NCBI RefSeq assembly: GCF_026343335.1
Contig: NZ_JAPELX010000001.1
Coordinates: 8,060,001-8,124,000 of the forward strand
Reading direction: 5' to 3'
DNA length: 64,000 nt
DNA from: Streptomyces sp. NBC_00078
GTDB lineage: Bacteria; Actinomycetota; Actinomycetes; Streptomycetales; Streptomycetaceae
Position numbers and translations under genes: made by a program. Every line of letters starts with the position of its first letter. Positions within the stretch are counted from its first letter, which is position 1. Of the stretch, positions 1 to 8,470 are shown piece after piece. The notes beneath the pieces are model-generated. The model ran no database searches. It saw only the letters and a program-made list of their open reading frames with translations, and was not told the origin of the DNA.

Positions 1-774
1 CACCGGCATGCCGGAGGTGATCGTCCAGGCATGCAGGTCGTGTACGTCCTCGACGCCGTCCAGGGCCAGGATGTGAGCGCGTACGTCCGCCATGTCGACG
101 CCCCTGGGGGCCGCCTCCAGCAGCACGTCCAGGGTCTCGCGCAGCAGCTTGAAGGTACGCGGCACGATCATCAGGCCGATGACCAGCGAGGCGATCGGGT
201 CGGCGGTCTGCCAGCCGGTGGCGAGGATCACCACAGCCGAGATGATCACCGCGAGCGAGCCGAGCGCGTCCGCGGCCACCTCAAGGAAAGCCCCACGCAC
301 GTTCAGGCTCTCCGACTGGCCGCGCACCAACAGCGTCAGCGAGATCATGTTGGCGACCAGACCGATCAGACCGAACACGATGGTCAGCCCGCCCTCGGTG
401 TCGGCGGGCGTGACGAACCGCTGGATCGCCTCGTACAGGACATAGCCGCCGACCCCGAGCAGCAGCAGGCAGTTGGCGAGCGCGGCGAGGATCTCGGCGC
501 GGGCGTAGCCGAAGGTGCGGTTCCCGGTCGGGGGGCGGTTGGCGAAGTGGATGGCGAACAGAGCCATTCCGAGGCCGAGCGCGTCGGTCGCCATGTGGGC
601 GGCGTCCGCGATCAGCGCGAGCGAGTCCGCGAGCAGACCGCCGGCGATCTCGACGACCATGACGCTGAGCGTGATCGACAGCGCCACACGCAGCCGCCCG
701 CGGTACGCCGCCGCAGCCGTGCCGGTGGGCGGCGCATGCCCGTGCCCATGCCCATGATCGTGCCCAGCCCCCAT
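1..774 (-). CDS. Cation diffusion facilitator (CzcD-like), 3' end off window
   Basis: This is a cation diffusion facilitator, a cytoplasmic-membrane antiporter that exports divalent metals such as Zn, Co or Cd in exchange for protons. The ATG at 774 opens a His-rich tail (HDHGHGHGHGHAPP), typical of the CzcD/ZitB type. Six hydrophobic helices follow. The first metal-site helix has DAAHMATDALG (HxxxD). The TM5 site reads EVAADALGS, with Glu where many zinc transporters have His. The cytoplasmic domain begins (VRAHILALDGVEDVHDLHAW) before the window ends, so roughly the last 50-60 residues are missing. It is transcribed toward the left edge and has no visible operon partner. The family call is firm; the metal is not determined. 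Confidence 0.93.
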   Translation of the reverse strand, partial: MGAGHDHGHGHGHAPPTGTAAAAYRGRLRVALSITLSVMVVEIAGGLLADSLALIADAAHMATDALGLGMALFAIHFANRPPTGNRTFGYARAEILAALANCLLLLGVGGYVLYEAIQRFVTPADTEGGLTIVFGLIGLVANMISLTLLVRGQSESLNVRGAFLEVAADALGSLAVIISAVVILATGWQTADPIASLVIGLMIVPRTFKLLRETLDVLLEAAPRGVDMADVRAHILALDGVEDVHDLHAWTITSGMPV

Positions 775-880
775 GACAGCCGCCCTCCTACGCGTTGATC
801 CGGAACAGCCCGCCCGGGATCACAGTGAACTACGGGTGGGGGGTACTGGGCAACGCGGCACTGAACACCGTTGTCATGTG

Positions 881-912
881 CCCTGACCTGCGCAAACGAT
901 TGCAGGTCAGGG
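881..912 (-). terminator. Hairpin terminator after galE
   Basis: An 11-bp perfect stem (CCCTGACCTGC at 881-891 with GCAGGTCAGGG at 902-912) and a 10-nt loop lie about 40 bp past the galE stop and 107 bp before the efflux gene start. It has no U-tract, as is common in Streptomyces. Confidence 0.6.
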
Positions 913-930
913 CGCCCTCAGCTCCCTTGC

Positions 931-960
931 CTCGGTGTCACCGGCCTCGGTGTCACCGGC
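931..960. repeat. Two tandem 15-bp direct repeats
   Basis: The unit cctcggtgtcaccgg occurs twice in tandem (931-945 and 946-960). The second copy runs into the last codons and stop of galE. No function is evident. Confidence 0.7.
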
Positions 961-1918
961 CGTGGTGCAGCAGCCAGCCCCGCCATGCCGAATCGACCAT
1001 CTCGCGCACCCCGCGCCGGGCGGCCCAGCCCAGCTCCTCGGCGGCCCGGGCGGCGGAGGCGACCGCGCGGGGTGCGTCTCCCGGGCGGCGCGTCTCGACG
1101 AGGGGCGGCCTGCGGTCGCCGCTGACCTCGCCGATGACGGTGATCAGCTCGCGGACGGAGACGCCCTCGCCGCGGCCGATGTTCACGGTGAGGTCACCGC
1201 TGCGGTCGGCGAGCCGCCGGGCCGCCGCCAGATGCGCCTCGGCCAGGTCGGCGACATGGATGTAGTCGCGGATGCAGGTGCCGTCCGGTGTCGGATAGTC
1301 ATCGCCGAAGATCCTGGGGGCCTCGTTCCGGGTGAGCCGGTCGAAGACCATGGGGACGATGTTGAAGACACCCGTGTCGGCCAGCTCGGGCGCGGCCGCC
1401 CCCGCCACGTTGAAATAGCGCAGGCAGACCGTCGAGATGCCGTGCGCCCGGCCCGCCGCCCGGACCAGCCACTCGCCGGTGAGCTTGGTCTCGCCGTACG
1501 GGTTCACCGGCGCGCACGCGGTGTCCTCCGTGATCAGTCCGACGTCCGGGTTGCCGTACACCGCCGCCGACGAGGAGAACAGGAACTTCCCCACCCCGGC
1601 CTCCGCGGCCGTCTCCAGGAGCGTGGCGAGACCGCCGACGTTCTCCCGGTAGTAGCGGGTGGGCTGCGCCACGGACTCGGCGACCTGCTTGCGTGCCGCC
1701 AGGTGTACGACGCCACTCACCCCGTACTCGGCGAAGACCCGCTTCAGCAGGTCGCCGTCGAGCGACGAGCCCTCGACGAGCGGGACGCCCGCCGGCAGCC
1801 GTGCGGGGTATCCGGCCGAGAGGTCGTCGAGCGCCACGACGCGCTCCCCGGCGTCGGTCATGGCCCGCACCACATGGGCCCCGATGTATCCCGCTCCGCC
1901 TGTGATCAGCCATGTCAT
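953..1918 (-). CDS. galE: UDP-glucose 4-epimerase
   Basis: This 321-residue short-chain dehydrogenase-type nucleotide-sugar epimerase interconverts UDP-glucose and UDP-galactose in the cytosol. The N-terminal NAD-binding motif is GGAGYIG (residues about 7-13), and the catalytic YxxxK is YGETK. FNVAGA and the later RDYIHV(A)DLAEAH segment match GalE-type epimerases. The length is slightly short of the 330-340 usual for GalE. It is divergent from the CDP-polyol/export cluster (279-bp gap) and could supply UDP-galactose to the glycosyltransferase there, which is inference only. Related NDP-sugar epimerases cannot be fully excluded. Confidence 0.9.
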   Translation of the reverse strand: MTWLITGGAGYIGAHVVRAMTDAGERVVALDDLSAGYPARLPAGVPLVEGSSLDGDLLKRVFAEYGVSGVVHLAARKQVAESVAQPTRYYRENVGGLATLLETAAEAGVGKFLFSSSAAVYGNPDVGLITEDTACAPVNPYGETKLTGEWLVRAAGRAHGISTVCLRYFNVAGAAAPELADTGVFNIVPMVFDRLTRNEAPRIFGDDYPTPDGTCIRDYIHVADLAEAHLAAARRLADRSGDLTVNIGRGEGVSVRELITVIGEVSGDRRPPLVETRRPGDAPRAVASAARAAEELGWAARRGVREMVDSAWRGWLLHHGR

Positions 1919-2197
1919 GGTCGCCCACCCTATGCCGAGGGCGAAAGGCGTTCCTTAATGTCCCCGATGCCTGATGTGGGTATCGCGGTTTGTGGGCGGG
2001 ACCCCGAATGGCCGATGATGATCGCGGCAAAGGCCAGTGGAGGCGGCGTTGATCAGCCCGTGAACGGGCGGTGAACGGCGCCCTCCGGGCATCCGATAGC
2101 CTCTGCCGACATGCCGCCCGACCGGTGCAGCCAACGGGGCGCCCCCACCATGCACATGACCGGCGCCAGCGCGCCGGCACCCAGGGAGTGAGTTCGG

Positions 2198-3985
2198 TTG
2201 TCGACCGCCATCCTCACCGGTCAGCCGGTCCCCGGATCGTCGATCGAGGGTGACCTGCGGTCGCTCGGCTTCGACGTACGGGTGGCCGCCGACGCCGCCG
2301 ACGCCGAGACGCTCCTCGCCCAGGTTCCGGGCGACCAGCGGGTCGCCGTGGTCGACGCCCGCTTCGTGGGCCACCTGCACGCACTGCGCCTCGGGCTCAC
2401 CGACCCCCGCTTCCCGCTCTCCGCGATCCCGGGCACCGTCACGGCCCAGGCGGCCGGCCGCCAGGCCCTGACCCGCGCGATGGCCCGCGAGAACTCCGCG
2501 GGCGGCGGTACGGCGGTCGCCGTGGACAGCCTCGCCGACCGCATGGTCACCGCCCTCGACGCCGACGGCGCCGACGTCCACCGTCCCGAGCTGGGCAGCC
2601 TGGTCGCCGCGGTCCCGGCCGATCCGCAGGCCCGCAACGAGGCACGGCAGGCCGTCGCGAACGTCGACGACGAGGCCGTACGCCTGAAGTCGGCGGTGAA
2701 GTCCCGCGACGGCTTCTTCACGACCTTCTGCATCAGTCCGTACTCGCGCTACCTCGCCCGCTGGTGCGCCCGCCGGGGCCTGACCCCGAACCAGGTCACC
2801 ACCGCCTCCCTGCTCACCGCGCTGATCGCGGCGGGCTGCGCCGCCACCGGCACTCGCGTCGGTTTCGTCGCGGCCGGCATCCTGCTGATCTGCTCCTTCG
2901 TCCTGGACTGCACCGACGGCCAGCTCGCCCGCTACTCCCTGCAGTACTCCACGCTCGGCGCCTGGCTCGACGCCACCTTCGACCGCGCCAAGGAGTACGC
3001 CTACTACGCGGGCCTCGCGCTGGGAGCGGCCCGGGGCGGCGATGACGTCTGGGCCCTCGCCCTCGGCGCCATGATCCTGCAGACCTGCCGGCACGTCGTC
3101 GACTTCTCCTTCAACGAGGCGAACCACGACGCCACCGCCAACACCAGCCCCACCGCGGCCCTCTCCGACAAGCTGGACAGCGTCGGCTGGACGGTGTGGG
3201 TACGGCGCATGATCGTGCTCCCGATCGGCGAGCGCTGGGCGATGATCGCGCTCCTCACCGCGGTCACGACCCCGCGCATCACCTTCTACGTCCTGCTCAT
3301 CGGCTGCGCCTTCGCGGCGACGTACACCACGGCCGGGCGGGTGCTGCGCTCGCTGACGCGCAGGGCGCAGCGCACGGACCGGGCGGCGCAGGCGCTGGCG
3401 GACCTCGCGGACAACGGCCCGCTCGCCTCCCTCGTGGCGGGTGCCACCCGCGCCCGCCTCGGCGCCCCGCTGCTGGTGGCGGCGGCAGGGACGGCCGTCC
3501 TCGCCGTGTCCCTCTTCTCCGGCGTGACCTGGGCGCCCGTCGCGGGCGCCGTCGTCTACACCCTCGCCGCCGGTCAGGCCCTGTACCGCCCCCTCAAGGG
3601 CGCCCTCGACTGGCTGGTCCCGCCGCTGTTCCGGTTCGCCGAATACGGCACCGTCCTGGTCCTCGCGGCCAAAGCGGACGTGAACGGCGCCCTTCCTGCG
3701 GCTTTCGGGCTGGTGGGGGCCGTCGCCTACCATCACTACGACACGGTGTACCGCATCCGCGGCAACGCCGGAGCGCCTCCGGCCTGGCTGGTGCGCGCCA
3801 TCGGGGGGCATGACGGGCGGACGCTGCTCGTCACCGTTCTGGCCGCGGTACTCACCGCCTCGCAGTTCAAGGTCGCGCTCACGGCGCTCGCCGTGGCCGT
3901 CGCACTGCTGGTGCTCGTCGAGAGCATCCGCTTCTGGGTGTCCGCTGGGGCGCCCGCCGTACACGATGAAGGAGAACCCGCATGA
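2198..3985 (+). CDS. CDP-alcohol phosphatidyltransferase-family membrane protein (large)
   Basis: This 595-residue integral membrane protein carries the full CDP-alcohol phosphotransferase signature at residues 237-262: DxxDGxxAR, then eight residues, G, three residues, D258, three residues, D262. All four catalytic Asp are present. The family moves a phospho-alcohol from a CDP-alcohol to a second alcohol in the membrane. Residues 1-160 form a soluble domain of unrecognised fold. Residues about 280-595 add further hydrophobic segments beyond the usual 200-residue enzyme. TTG 2198 is chosen because GGGAG lies about 9 bp upstream and no better in-frame start exists. It overlaps the next gene by ATGA. 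First gene of the cluster; substrate unknown. Confidence 0.82.
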   Translation: MSTAILTGQPVPGSSIEGDLRSLGFDVRVAADAADAETLLAQVPGDQRVAVVDARFVGHLHALRLGLTDPRFPLSAIPGTVTAQAAGRQALTRAMARENSAGGGTAVAVDSLADRMVTALDADGADVHRPELGSLVAAVPADPQARNEARQAVANVDDEAVRLKSAVKSRDGFFTTFCISPYSRYLARWCARRGLTPNQVTTASLLTALIAAGCAATGTRVGFVAAGILLICSFVLDCTDGQLARYSLQYSTLGAWLDATFDRAKEYAYYAGLALGAARGGDDVWALALGAMILQTCRHVVDFSFNEANHDATANTSPTAALSDKLDSVGWTVWVRRMIVLPIGERWAMIALLTAVTTPRITFYVLLIGCAFAATYTTAGRVLRSLTRRAQRTDRAAQALADLADNGPLASLVAGATRARLGAPLLVAAAGTAVLAVSLFSGVTWAPVAGAVVYTLAAGQALYRPLKGALDWLVPPLFRFAEYGTVLVLAAKADVNGALPAAFGLVGAVAYHHYDTVYRIRGNAGAPPAWLVRAIGGHDGRTLLVTVLAAVLTASQFKVALTALAVAVALLVLVESIRFWVSAGAPAVHDEGEPA

Positions 3986-4734
3986 TCGGCCTCGTGCTGG
4001 CGGCCGGCGCCGGACGGCGTCTGCGCCCCTACACCGACAGCCTTCCCAAGGCTCTGGTGCCGGTGGGGCCCGCGGGCATAGAGGGCGAACCCACGGTTCT
4101 CGACCTGACGCTCGGCAACTTCGCCGAGATCGGGCTGACCGAGGTCGCGATCATCGTCGGCTACCGCAAGGAGGCCGTGTACGAGCGCAAGGCCGCCCTG
4201 GAGCAGAAGTACGGCCTCAAGCTCACCCTCATCGACAACGACAAGGCCGAGGAGTGGAACAACGCCTACTCCCTGTGGTGTGGCCGTGACGCCCTCAAGG
4301 ACGGCGTGATCCTCGCCAACGGCGACACCGTCCACCCGGTCTCCGTCGAGCGGACGCTGCTCGCCTCCCGCGGTGACGGCAAGAAGATCATCCTCGCCCT
4401 CGACACCGTGAAGTCGCTGGCGGACGAGGAGATGAAGGTCGTCGTCGACGCCGAGAAGGGCATGACGAAGATCACCAAGCTGATGGACCCCGCCGAGGCG
4501 ACCGGCGAGTACATCGGCGTCACCCTCATCGAGGGCGACGCCGCCCCGGAACTGGCCGACGCGCTGAAGGCGGTCTGGGAGACCGACCCGCAGCAGTTCT
4601 ACGAGCACGGGTACCAGGAACTGGTGAACCGCGGCTTCCGGATCGACGTGGCGCCGATCGGCGACGTCAAGTGGGTAGAGATCGACAACCACGACGACCT
4701 CGCCAAAGGACGGGAGATCGCGTGCCAGTACTGA
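3982..4734 (+). CDS. NTP transferase, CDP-polyol-forming type
   Basis: This 250-residue GT-A-fold nucleotidyltransferase starts with the activation motif LAAGAGRRLRPYTDSLPKAL (residues 5-24). That motif is typical of sugar-1-phosphate and phosphocholine/inositol-phosphate cytidylyltransferases. NGDTVHP carries the metal-binding Asp. The expected reaction is NTP plus a phosphorylated polyol or choline giving NDP-alcohol and PPi. The two neighbouring CDP-alcohol transferases make CTP the likely donor. A comparable pairing of IPCT and DIPPS activities is known for di-myo-inositol phosphate synthesis. It is translationally coupled upstream (ATGA) and overlaps the next gene by 13 bp. The substrate is inferred from context. 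Confidence 0.85.
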   Translation: MIGLVLAAGAGRRLRPYTDSLPKALVPVGPAGIEGEPTVLDLTLGNFAEIGLTEVAIIVGYRKEAVYERKAALEQKYGLKLTLIDNDKAEEWNNAYSLWCGRDALKDGVILANGDTVHPVSVERTLLASRGDGKKIILALDTVKSLADEEMKVVVDAEKGMTKITKLMDPAEATGEYIGVTLIEGDAAPELADALKAVWETDPQQFYEHGYQELVNRGFRIDVAPIGDVKWVEIDNHDDLAKGREIACQY

Positions 4735-5783
4735 CCCGGCTCATCCCCTCACCGCTCGTCGTCGACATCCGCCCGGGTGCCCTCGACGATCTGGCCGGGG
4801 TGCTCGCCGACGAGCGCATCTCGACCTCCGGCAAGCTCGCCGTCGCCGTCAGCGGCGGTTCCGGCGCCCGGCTGCGCGAGCGGATCGCCCCGACGCTGCC
4901 CGGCGCCACCTGGTTCGAGGTCGGCGGCGGCACCCTCGACGACGCGATCCGCCTGGCCGGCGACATGAAGGCCGGGCACTACGACGCGGTCGTGGGCCTC
5001 GGCGGCGGCAAGATCATCGACTGTGCCAAGTTCGCCGCGGCGCGGGTGGGCCTGCCGCTGGTCGCCGTACCGACGAACCTCGCGCACGACGGCCTGTGCT
5101 CGCCGGTCGCGACGCTCGACAACGACGCGGGCCGCGGTTCCTACGGTGTGCCCAACCCGATAGCGGCCGTCATCGACCTCGACGTCATTCGCGAGGCCCC
5201 GGTGCGGTTCGTGCGCGCGGGCATCGGCGACGCGATCTCCAACATCAACGCGATCGCGGACTGGGAGCTCGCGAACCGCGTCAAGGGCGAGAAGATCGAC
5301 GGGCTCGCGGCCGCCATGGCCCGCCAGGCGGGCGAGGCGGTGCTGCGGCACCCGGGCGGTGTCGGGGACAACCGCTTCCTCCAGGTGCTCGCCGAGGCGC
5401 TGGTCCTCACGGGCGTCGCGATGTCGATCTCGGGCGACTCCCGCCCCGCCTCGGGCTCGTGCCACGAGATCAACCACGCCTTCGACCTGCTCTACCCCAA
5501 GCGAGCCGCCAGCCACGGCGAGCAGTGCGGCCTCGGGGCTGCCTTCGCGATGTACCTGCGCGGCGCCCACGAGGAGTCGGCCTACATGGCCGAGGTGCTG
5601 CGTCGGCACGGGCTTCCGGTGCTGCCGGAGGAGATCGGCTTCACGGTGGACGAGTTCGTCCGGGCCGTGGAGTTCGCCCCGCAGACCCGGCCCGGCCGCT
5701 ACACGATCCTCGAACACCTAGACCTGAAAACCAACCAGATCAAGGACACCTACGCCGACTATGTCAAGGCCATCGGTAGCTGA
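4722..5783 (+). CDS. sn-Glycerol-1-phosphate dehydrogenase-like (AraM family)
   Basis: This 353-residue iron/zinc-type alcohol dehydrogenase superfamily member is closest in pattern to glycerol-1-phosphate dehydrogenases (archaeal EgsA, bacterial AraM), which reduce DHAP to sn-glycerol-1-phosphate. Visible motifs are the NAD-binding GLGGGKIIDCAKF, PTNLAHDGLCSPVA with the metal-ligand Asp, SGSCHEINHAFD (usually GSEH; the Glu is Cys here) and ASHGEQCG. GTG 4722 is used, with GGAcGGGAG 3-10 bp upstream; an in-frame start at 4671 lies deep in the previous gene. It overlaps CDP-transferase 2 by 23 bp. It probably supplies the polyol phosphate for the nucleotidyltransferase. Other polyol-phosphate substrates remain possible. 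Confidence 0.82.
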   Translation: MPVLTRLIPSPLVVDIRPGALDDLAGVLADERISTSGKLAVAVSGGSGARLRERIAPTLPGATWFEVGGGTLDDAIRLAGDMKAGHYDAVVGLGGGKIIDCAKFAAARVGLPLVAVPTNLAHDGLCSPVATLDNDAGRGSYGVPNPIAAVIDLDVIREAPVRFVRAGIGDAISNINAIADWELANRVKGEKIDGLAAAMARQAGEAVLRHPGGVGDNRFLQVLAEALVLTGVAMSISGDSRPASGSCHEINHAFDLLYPKRAASHGEQCGLGAAFAMYLRGAHEESAYMAEVLRRHGLPVLPEEIGFTVDEFVRAVEFAPQTRPGRYTILEHLDLKTNQIKDTYADYVKAIGS

Positions 5784-6540
5784 ACTCCGCCCGGTCGTCC
5801 ACCCCGCAGGGGTCAAGGACCGGCGCAGCGGTGAGCACTGGATGGGACGCCTCTACATGCGTGAGGTGTCCCTGCGGATCGACCGCTACCTGGTGAACAC
5901 CAGGGTCACGCCCAACCAGCTCACGTACCTGATGACCGTGTTCGGTGTGCTCGCGGTCCCGGCCCTGCTGGTGCCGGGGATCGCGGGCGCCGTGCTCGGT
6001 GTGGTGTGTGTCCAGATGTATCTGCTGCTGGACTGCGTCGACGGCGAGATCGCGCGCTGGAAGAAGCAGTACTCACTGAACGGCGTCTACCTGGACCGGG
6101 TCGGCGCCTACCTCACCGACGCCGCCGTCCTCGTCGGTTTCGGGCTGCGCGCCGCCGACCCGTGGGGCAGCGGCCGTATCGACTGGCTGTGGGCCTTCCT
6201 CGGCACCCTGGCCGCGCTCGGTGCGATCCTGATCAAGGCCGAGACCGACCTGGTCGGCGTCGCCCGGCACCAGGGCGGACTGCCGCCGGTCAAGGAGGCC
6301 GCCGCCGAGATGCGCACCTCCGGCATGGCGCTGGCCCGCCGTGCCGCCGCCGCTTTCAAGTTCCACCGGCTGATCCTCGGCATCGAGGCGTCGCTGCTGA
6401 TCCTGGTCCTGGCGATCGCCGACCAGCTCCGCGGCGACCTGTTCTTCTCCCGTCTCGGGGTCGCCGTGCTGGCCGGCATCGCACTCCTGCAGACCCTGCT
6501 GCACCTGGTGTCGATCCTCGCGTCGAGCAGGCTGAAGTGA
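5761..6540 (+). CDS. CDP-alcohol phosphatidyltransferase-family protein with variant active site
   Basis: This 259-residue membrane protein has the CDP-alcohol transferase motif at residues 91-116: D91xxD94G95xxA98R99, eight residues, G108, three residues, D112. The fourth catalytic position (residue 116), Asp in most family members and the presumed general base, is Ala (DRVGAYLTD). An Asp lies four residues later. About five hydrophobic segments are visible. It overlaps the dehydrogenase gene by 23 bp and the next gene by GTGA, so it is clearly part of the operon. It may be active with a shifted base, specialised for another acceptor, or inactive. Membership of the family is firm; the reaction is not. 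Confidence 0.82.
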   Translation: MSRPSVAELRPVVHPAGVKDRRSGEHWMGRLYMREVSLRIDRYLVNTRVTPNQLTYLMTVFGVLAVPALLVPGIAGAVLGVVCVQMYLLLDCVDGEIARWKKQYSLNGVYLDRVGAYLTDAAVLVGFGLRAADPWGSGRIDWLWAFLGTLAALGAILIKAETDLVGVARHQGGLPPVKEAAAEMRTSGMALARRAAAAFKFHRLILGIEASLLILVLAIADQLRGDLFFSRLGVAVLAGIALLQTLLHLVSILASSRLK

Positions 6541-7418
6541 GCGCCACGAAGGTCGGCGCGGTGATCATCACCATGGGCAACCGCCCCGACGAGCTCCGCG
6601 CCCTCCTCGACTCGGTCGCCAAGCAGGACGGCGACCGCGTCGAGGTCGTCGTGGTCGGCAACGGCTCGCCGGTCCCGGACGTCCCTGAAGGTGTCCGCAG
6701 CATCGAGCTGCCCGAGAACCTCGGCATCCCCGGAGGCCGCAATGTCGGCATAGAGGCCTTCGGCCCCAGCGGCCGCGACGTCGACGTGTTGATGTTCCTC
6801 GACGACGACGGCCTCCTCGCGGGGCACGACACCGCCGAGCTGTGCCGCCGGGCCTTCGAGACCGATCACGAGCTCGGCATCATCAGCTTCCGCATCGCCG
6901 ACCCCGACACGGGGCTCACCCAGCGCCGCCACGTCCCGCGGCTGCGCGCGGCCGACCCGATGCGCTCCTCCCGGGTCACCACCTTCCTCGGGGGCGCCAA
7001 CGCCGTACGCACCCAGGTCTTCGCGGAAGTCGGCGGCCTCCCGGACGAATTCTTCTATGCCCACGAGGAAACCGACCTGGCATGGCGGGCTCTCGACGCG
7101 GGCTGGATGATCGACTACCGGTCCGACATGGTGCTGTACCACCCCACAACCGCGCCCTCGCGGCACGCGGTCTACCACCGCATGGTCGCCCGCAACCGCG
7201 TCTGGCTGGCCCGCCGCAACCTCCCCGCGCTCCTCGTCCCGGTCTACCTCGGGGTCTGGCTGCTGCTCACCCTCGTCCGCCGCCCCACGCGGCCCGCCCT
7301 CAGGGCGTGGTTCGGCGGGTTCCGTGAAGGCTGGACCACCGCGTGCGGACCGCGCAGGCCCATGAAGTGGCGTACGGTGTGGCGGCTGACCCGACTGGGC
7401 CGGCCCCCGGTGATCTGA
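6537..7418 (+). CDS. Family 2 glycosyltransferase
   Basis: This 293-residue GT-A inverting glycosyltransferase is soluble or membrane-associated and uses an NDP-sugar. The N-terminal strand is VGAVIITMGNRPDEL, the metal/nucleotide motif is MFLDDDGLL, and the acceptor/catalytic region is GGLPDEFFYAHEETDLAWR. A hydrophobic segment near residues 215-240 (LPALLVPVYLGVWLLLTLV) suggests membrane attachment. The start is GTG 6537, overlapping the previous stop (GTGA); longer in-frame starts lie inside the upstream gene. The context suggests it glycosylates the phospho-polyol or lipid product of the cluster before export. Donor and acceptor are unknown. Confidence 0.88.
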   Translation: MSATKVGAVIITMGNRPDELRALLDSVAKQDGDRVEVVVVGNGSPVPDVPEGVRSIELPENLGIPGGRNVGIEAFGPSGRDVDVLMFLDDDGLLAGHDTAELCRRAFETDHELGIISFRIADPDTGLTQRRHVPRLRAADPMRSSRVTTFLGGANAVRTQVFAEVGGLPDEFFYAHEETDLAWRALDAGWMIDYRSDMVLYHPTTAPSRHAVYHRMVARNRVWLARRNLPALLVPVYLGVWLLLTLVRRPTRPALRAWFGGFREGWTTACGPRRPMKWRTVWRLTRLGRPPVI

Positions 7419-7540
7419 CAAGCTCGTTCCTGTGAGCGACTGCCGACCCCTACCCGGGTCGACCGCCGACCCAACCCGGTTCACGAGCTCTTGCCATTGC
7501 CCGCACGGGCTGCGCATCCCGAAGACGAAAGTTTCCACCA

Positions 7541-8470
7541 GTGAGTGAGTCAACGCACGACGGCACGGTCGCCCTGAGCGCGCCCGTATCGCCCGACGAG
7601 GGCCTCGTGGCGGAACAGCTCGCCGCCAAGTACGGGCTGACCGTGAGCGGCGCCCGGCCCTCCCTCGTCGAGTACGTCCGCCAGCTCTGGGACCGGCGTC
7701 ACTTCATCCTCGCCTTCTCGCGGGCGAAGCTGACCGCTCAGTACAGCCAGGCCAAGCTCGGCCAGCTCTGGCAGGTGGCGACCCCGCTGCTGAACGCGGC
7801 CGTCTACTTCTTCATCTTCGGCGTCATCCTGAACGCCAGCCGGGGCATGTCGAAGGACGTCTACATTCCGTTCCTGGTCACGGGCGTCTTCGTGTTCACC
7901 TTCACGCAGAGCTCGGTGATGGCCGGCGTACGGGCGATCTCCGGCAACCTCGGCCTGGTCCGCGCGCTGCACTTCCCGCGCGCCTCGCTGCCGATCTCCT
8001 TCGCGCTGCAGCAACTCCAGCAGCTGCTGTTCTCGATGATCGTGCTGTTCGCCGTGGCGATCGGCTTCGGCAGCATCCCGGACCTGTCCTGGCTGCTGAT
8101 CGTGCCGGTGCTCGCGCTGCAGTTCCTGTTCAACACCGGCCTGGCCCTGATCATGGCCCGCGCGGGCGCCAAGACCCCGGACCTGGCCCAGCTCATGCCC
8201 TTCATCATGCGTACGTGGATGTACGCGTCCGGCGTGATGTTCTCGATCCCCATCATGCTGGCCGACAAGCCGCAGTGGGTGGCGACCGTCCTGCAGTGGA
8301 ATCCGGCCACCATCTACATGGACCTGATGCGCTTCTCGCTCATCGACGACTATGGCGCCGAGAACCTTCCCGATCACGTCTGGGCGGCCGCCGGCGGCTG
8401 GGCCGCGCTGTGTGCCCTCGGCGGCTTCGTGTACTTCTGGAAGGCGGAGGAGAGGTACGGCCGTGGCTGA
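7541..8470 (+). CDS. ABC-2 type exporter permease, TagG/Wzm-like
   Basis: This 309-residue permease belongs to the polysaccharide/teichoic-acid ABC-2 exporter family. After a soluble N-terminus of about 55 residues it has six predicted membrane helices. It contains typical TagG/Wzm sequence such as LGQLWQVATPLLNAAVYFFIF and the segment from MRTWMYASGVMFSIP. It is expected to export a lipid-linked glycan, glycolipid or phospho-polyol polymer across the cytoplasmic membrane. GTG 7541 is 122 bp after the glycosyltransferase, so a separate promoter there is possible. It overlaps the ATPase gene by 8 bp. The exported substrate is inferred to be the product of the upstream genes. Confidence 0.9.
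   Translation: MSESTHDGTVALSAPVSPDEGLVAEQLAAKYGLTVSGARPSLVEYVRQLWDRRHFILAFSRAKLTAQYSQAKLGQLWQVATPLLNAAVYFFIFGVILNASRGMSKDVYIPFLVTGVFVFTFTQSSVMAGVRAISGNLGLVRALHFPRASLPISFALQQLQQLLFSMIVLFAVAIGFGSIPDLSWLLIVPVLALQFLFNTGLALIMARAGAKTPDLAQLMPFIMRTWMYASGVMFSIPIMLADKPQWVATVLQWNPATIYMDLMRFSLIDDYGAENLPDHVWAAAGGWAALCALGGFVYFWKAEERYGRG

Noticed and set aside
1955..3964. 669-codon open frame opposite the CDP-alcohol transferase
   Set aside because: Arg/Gly/Asp-rich composition with no motif; it mirrors the GC-rich coding strand of a gene with clear catalytic residues.
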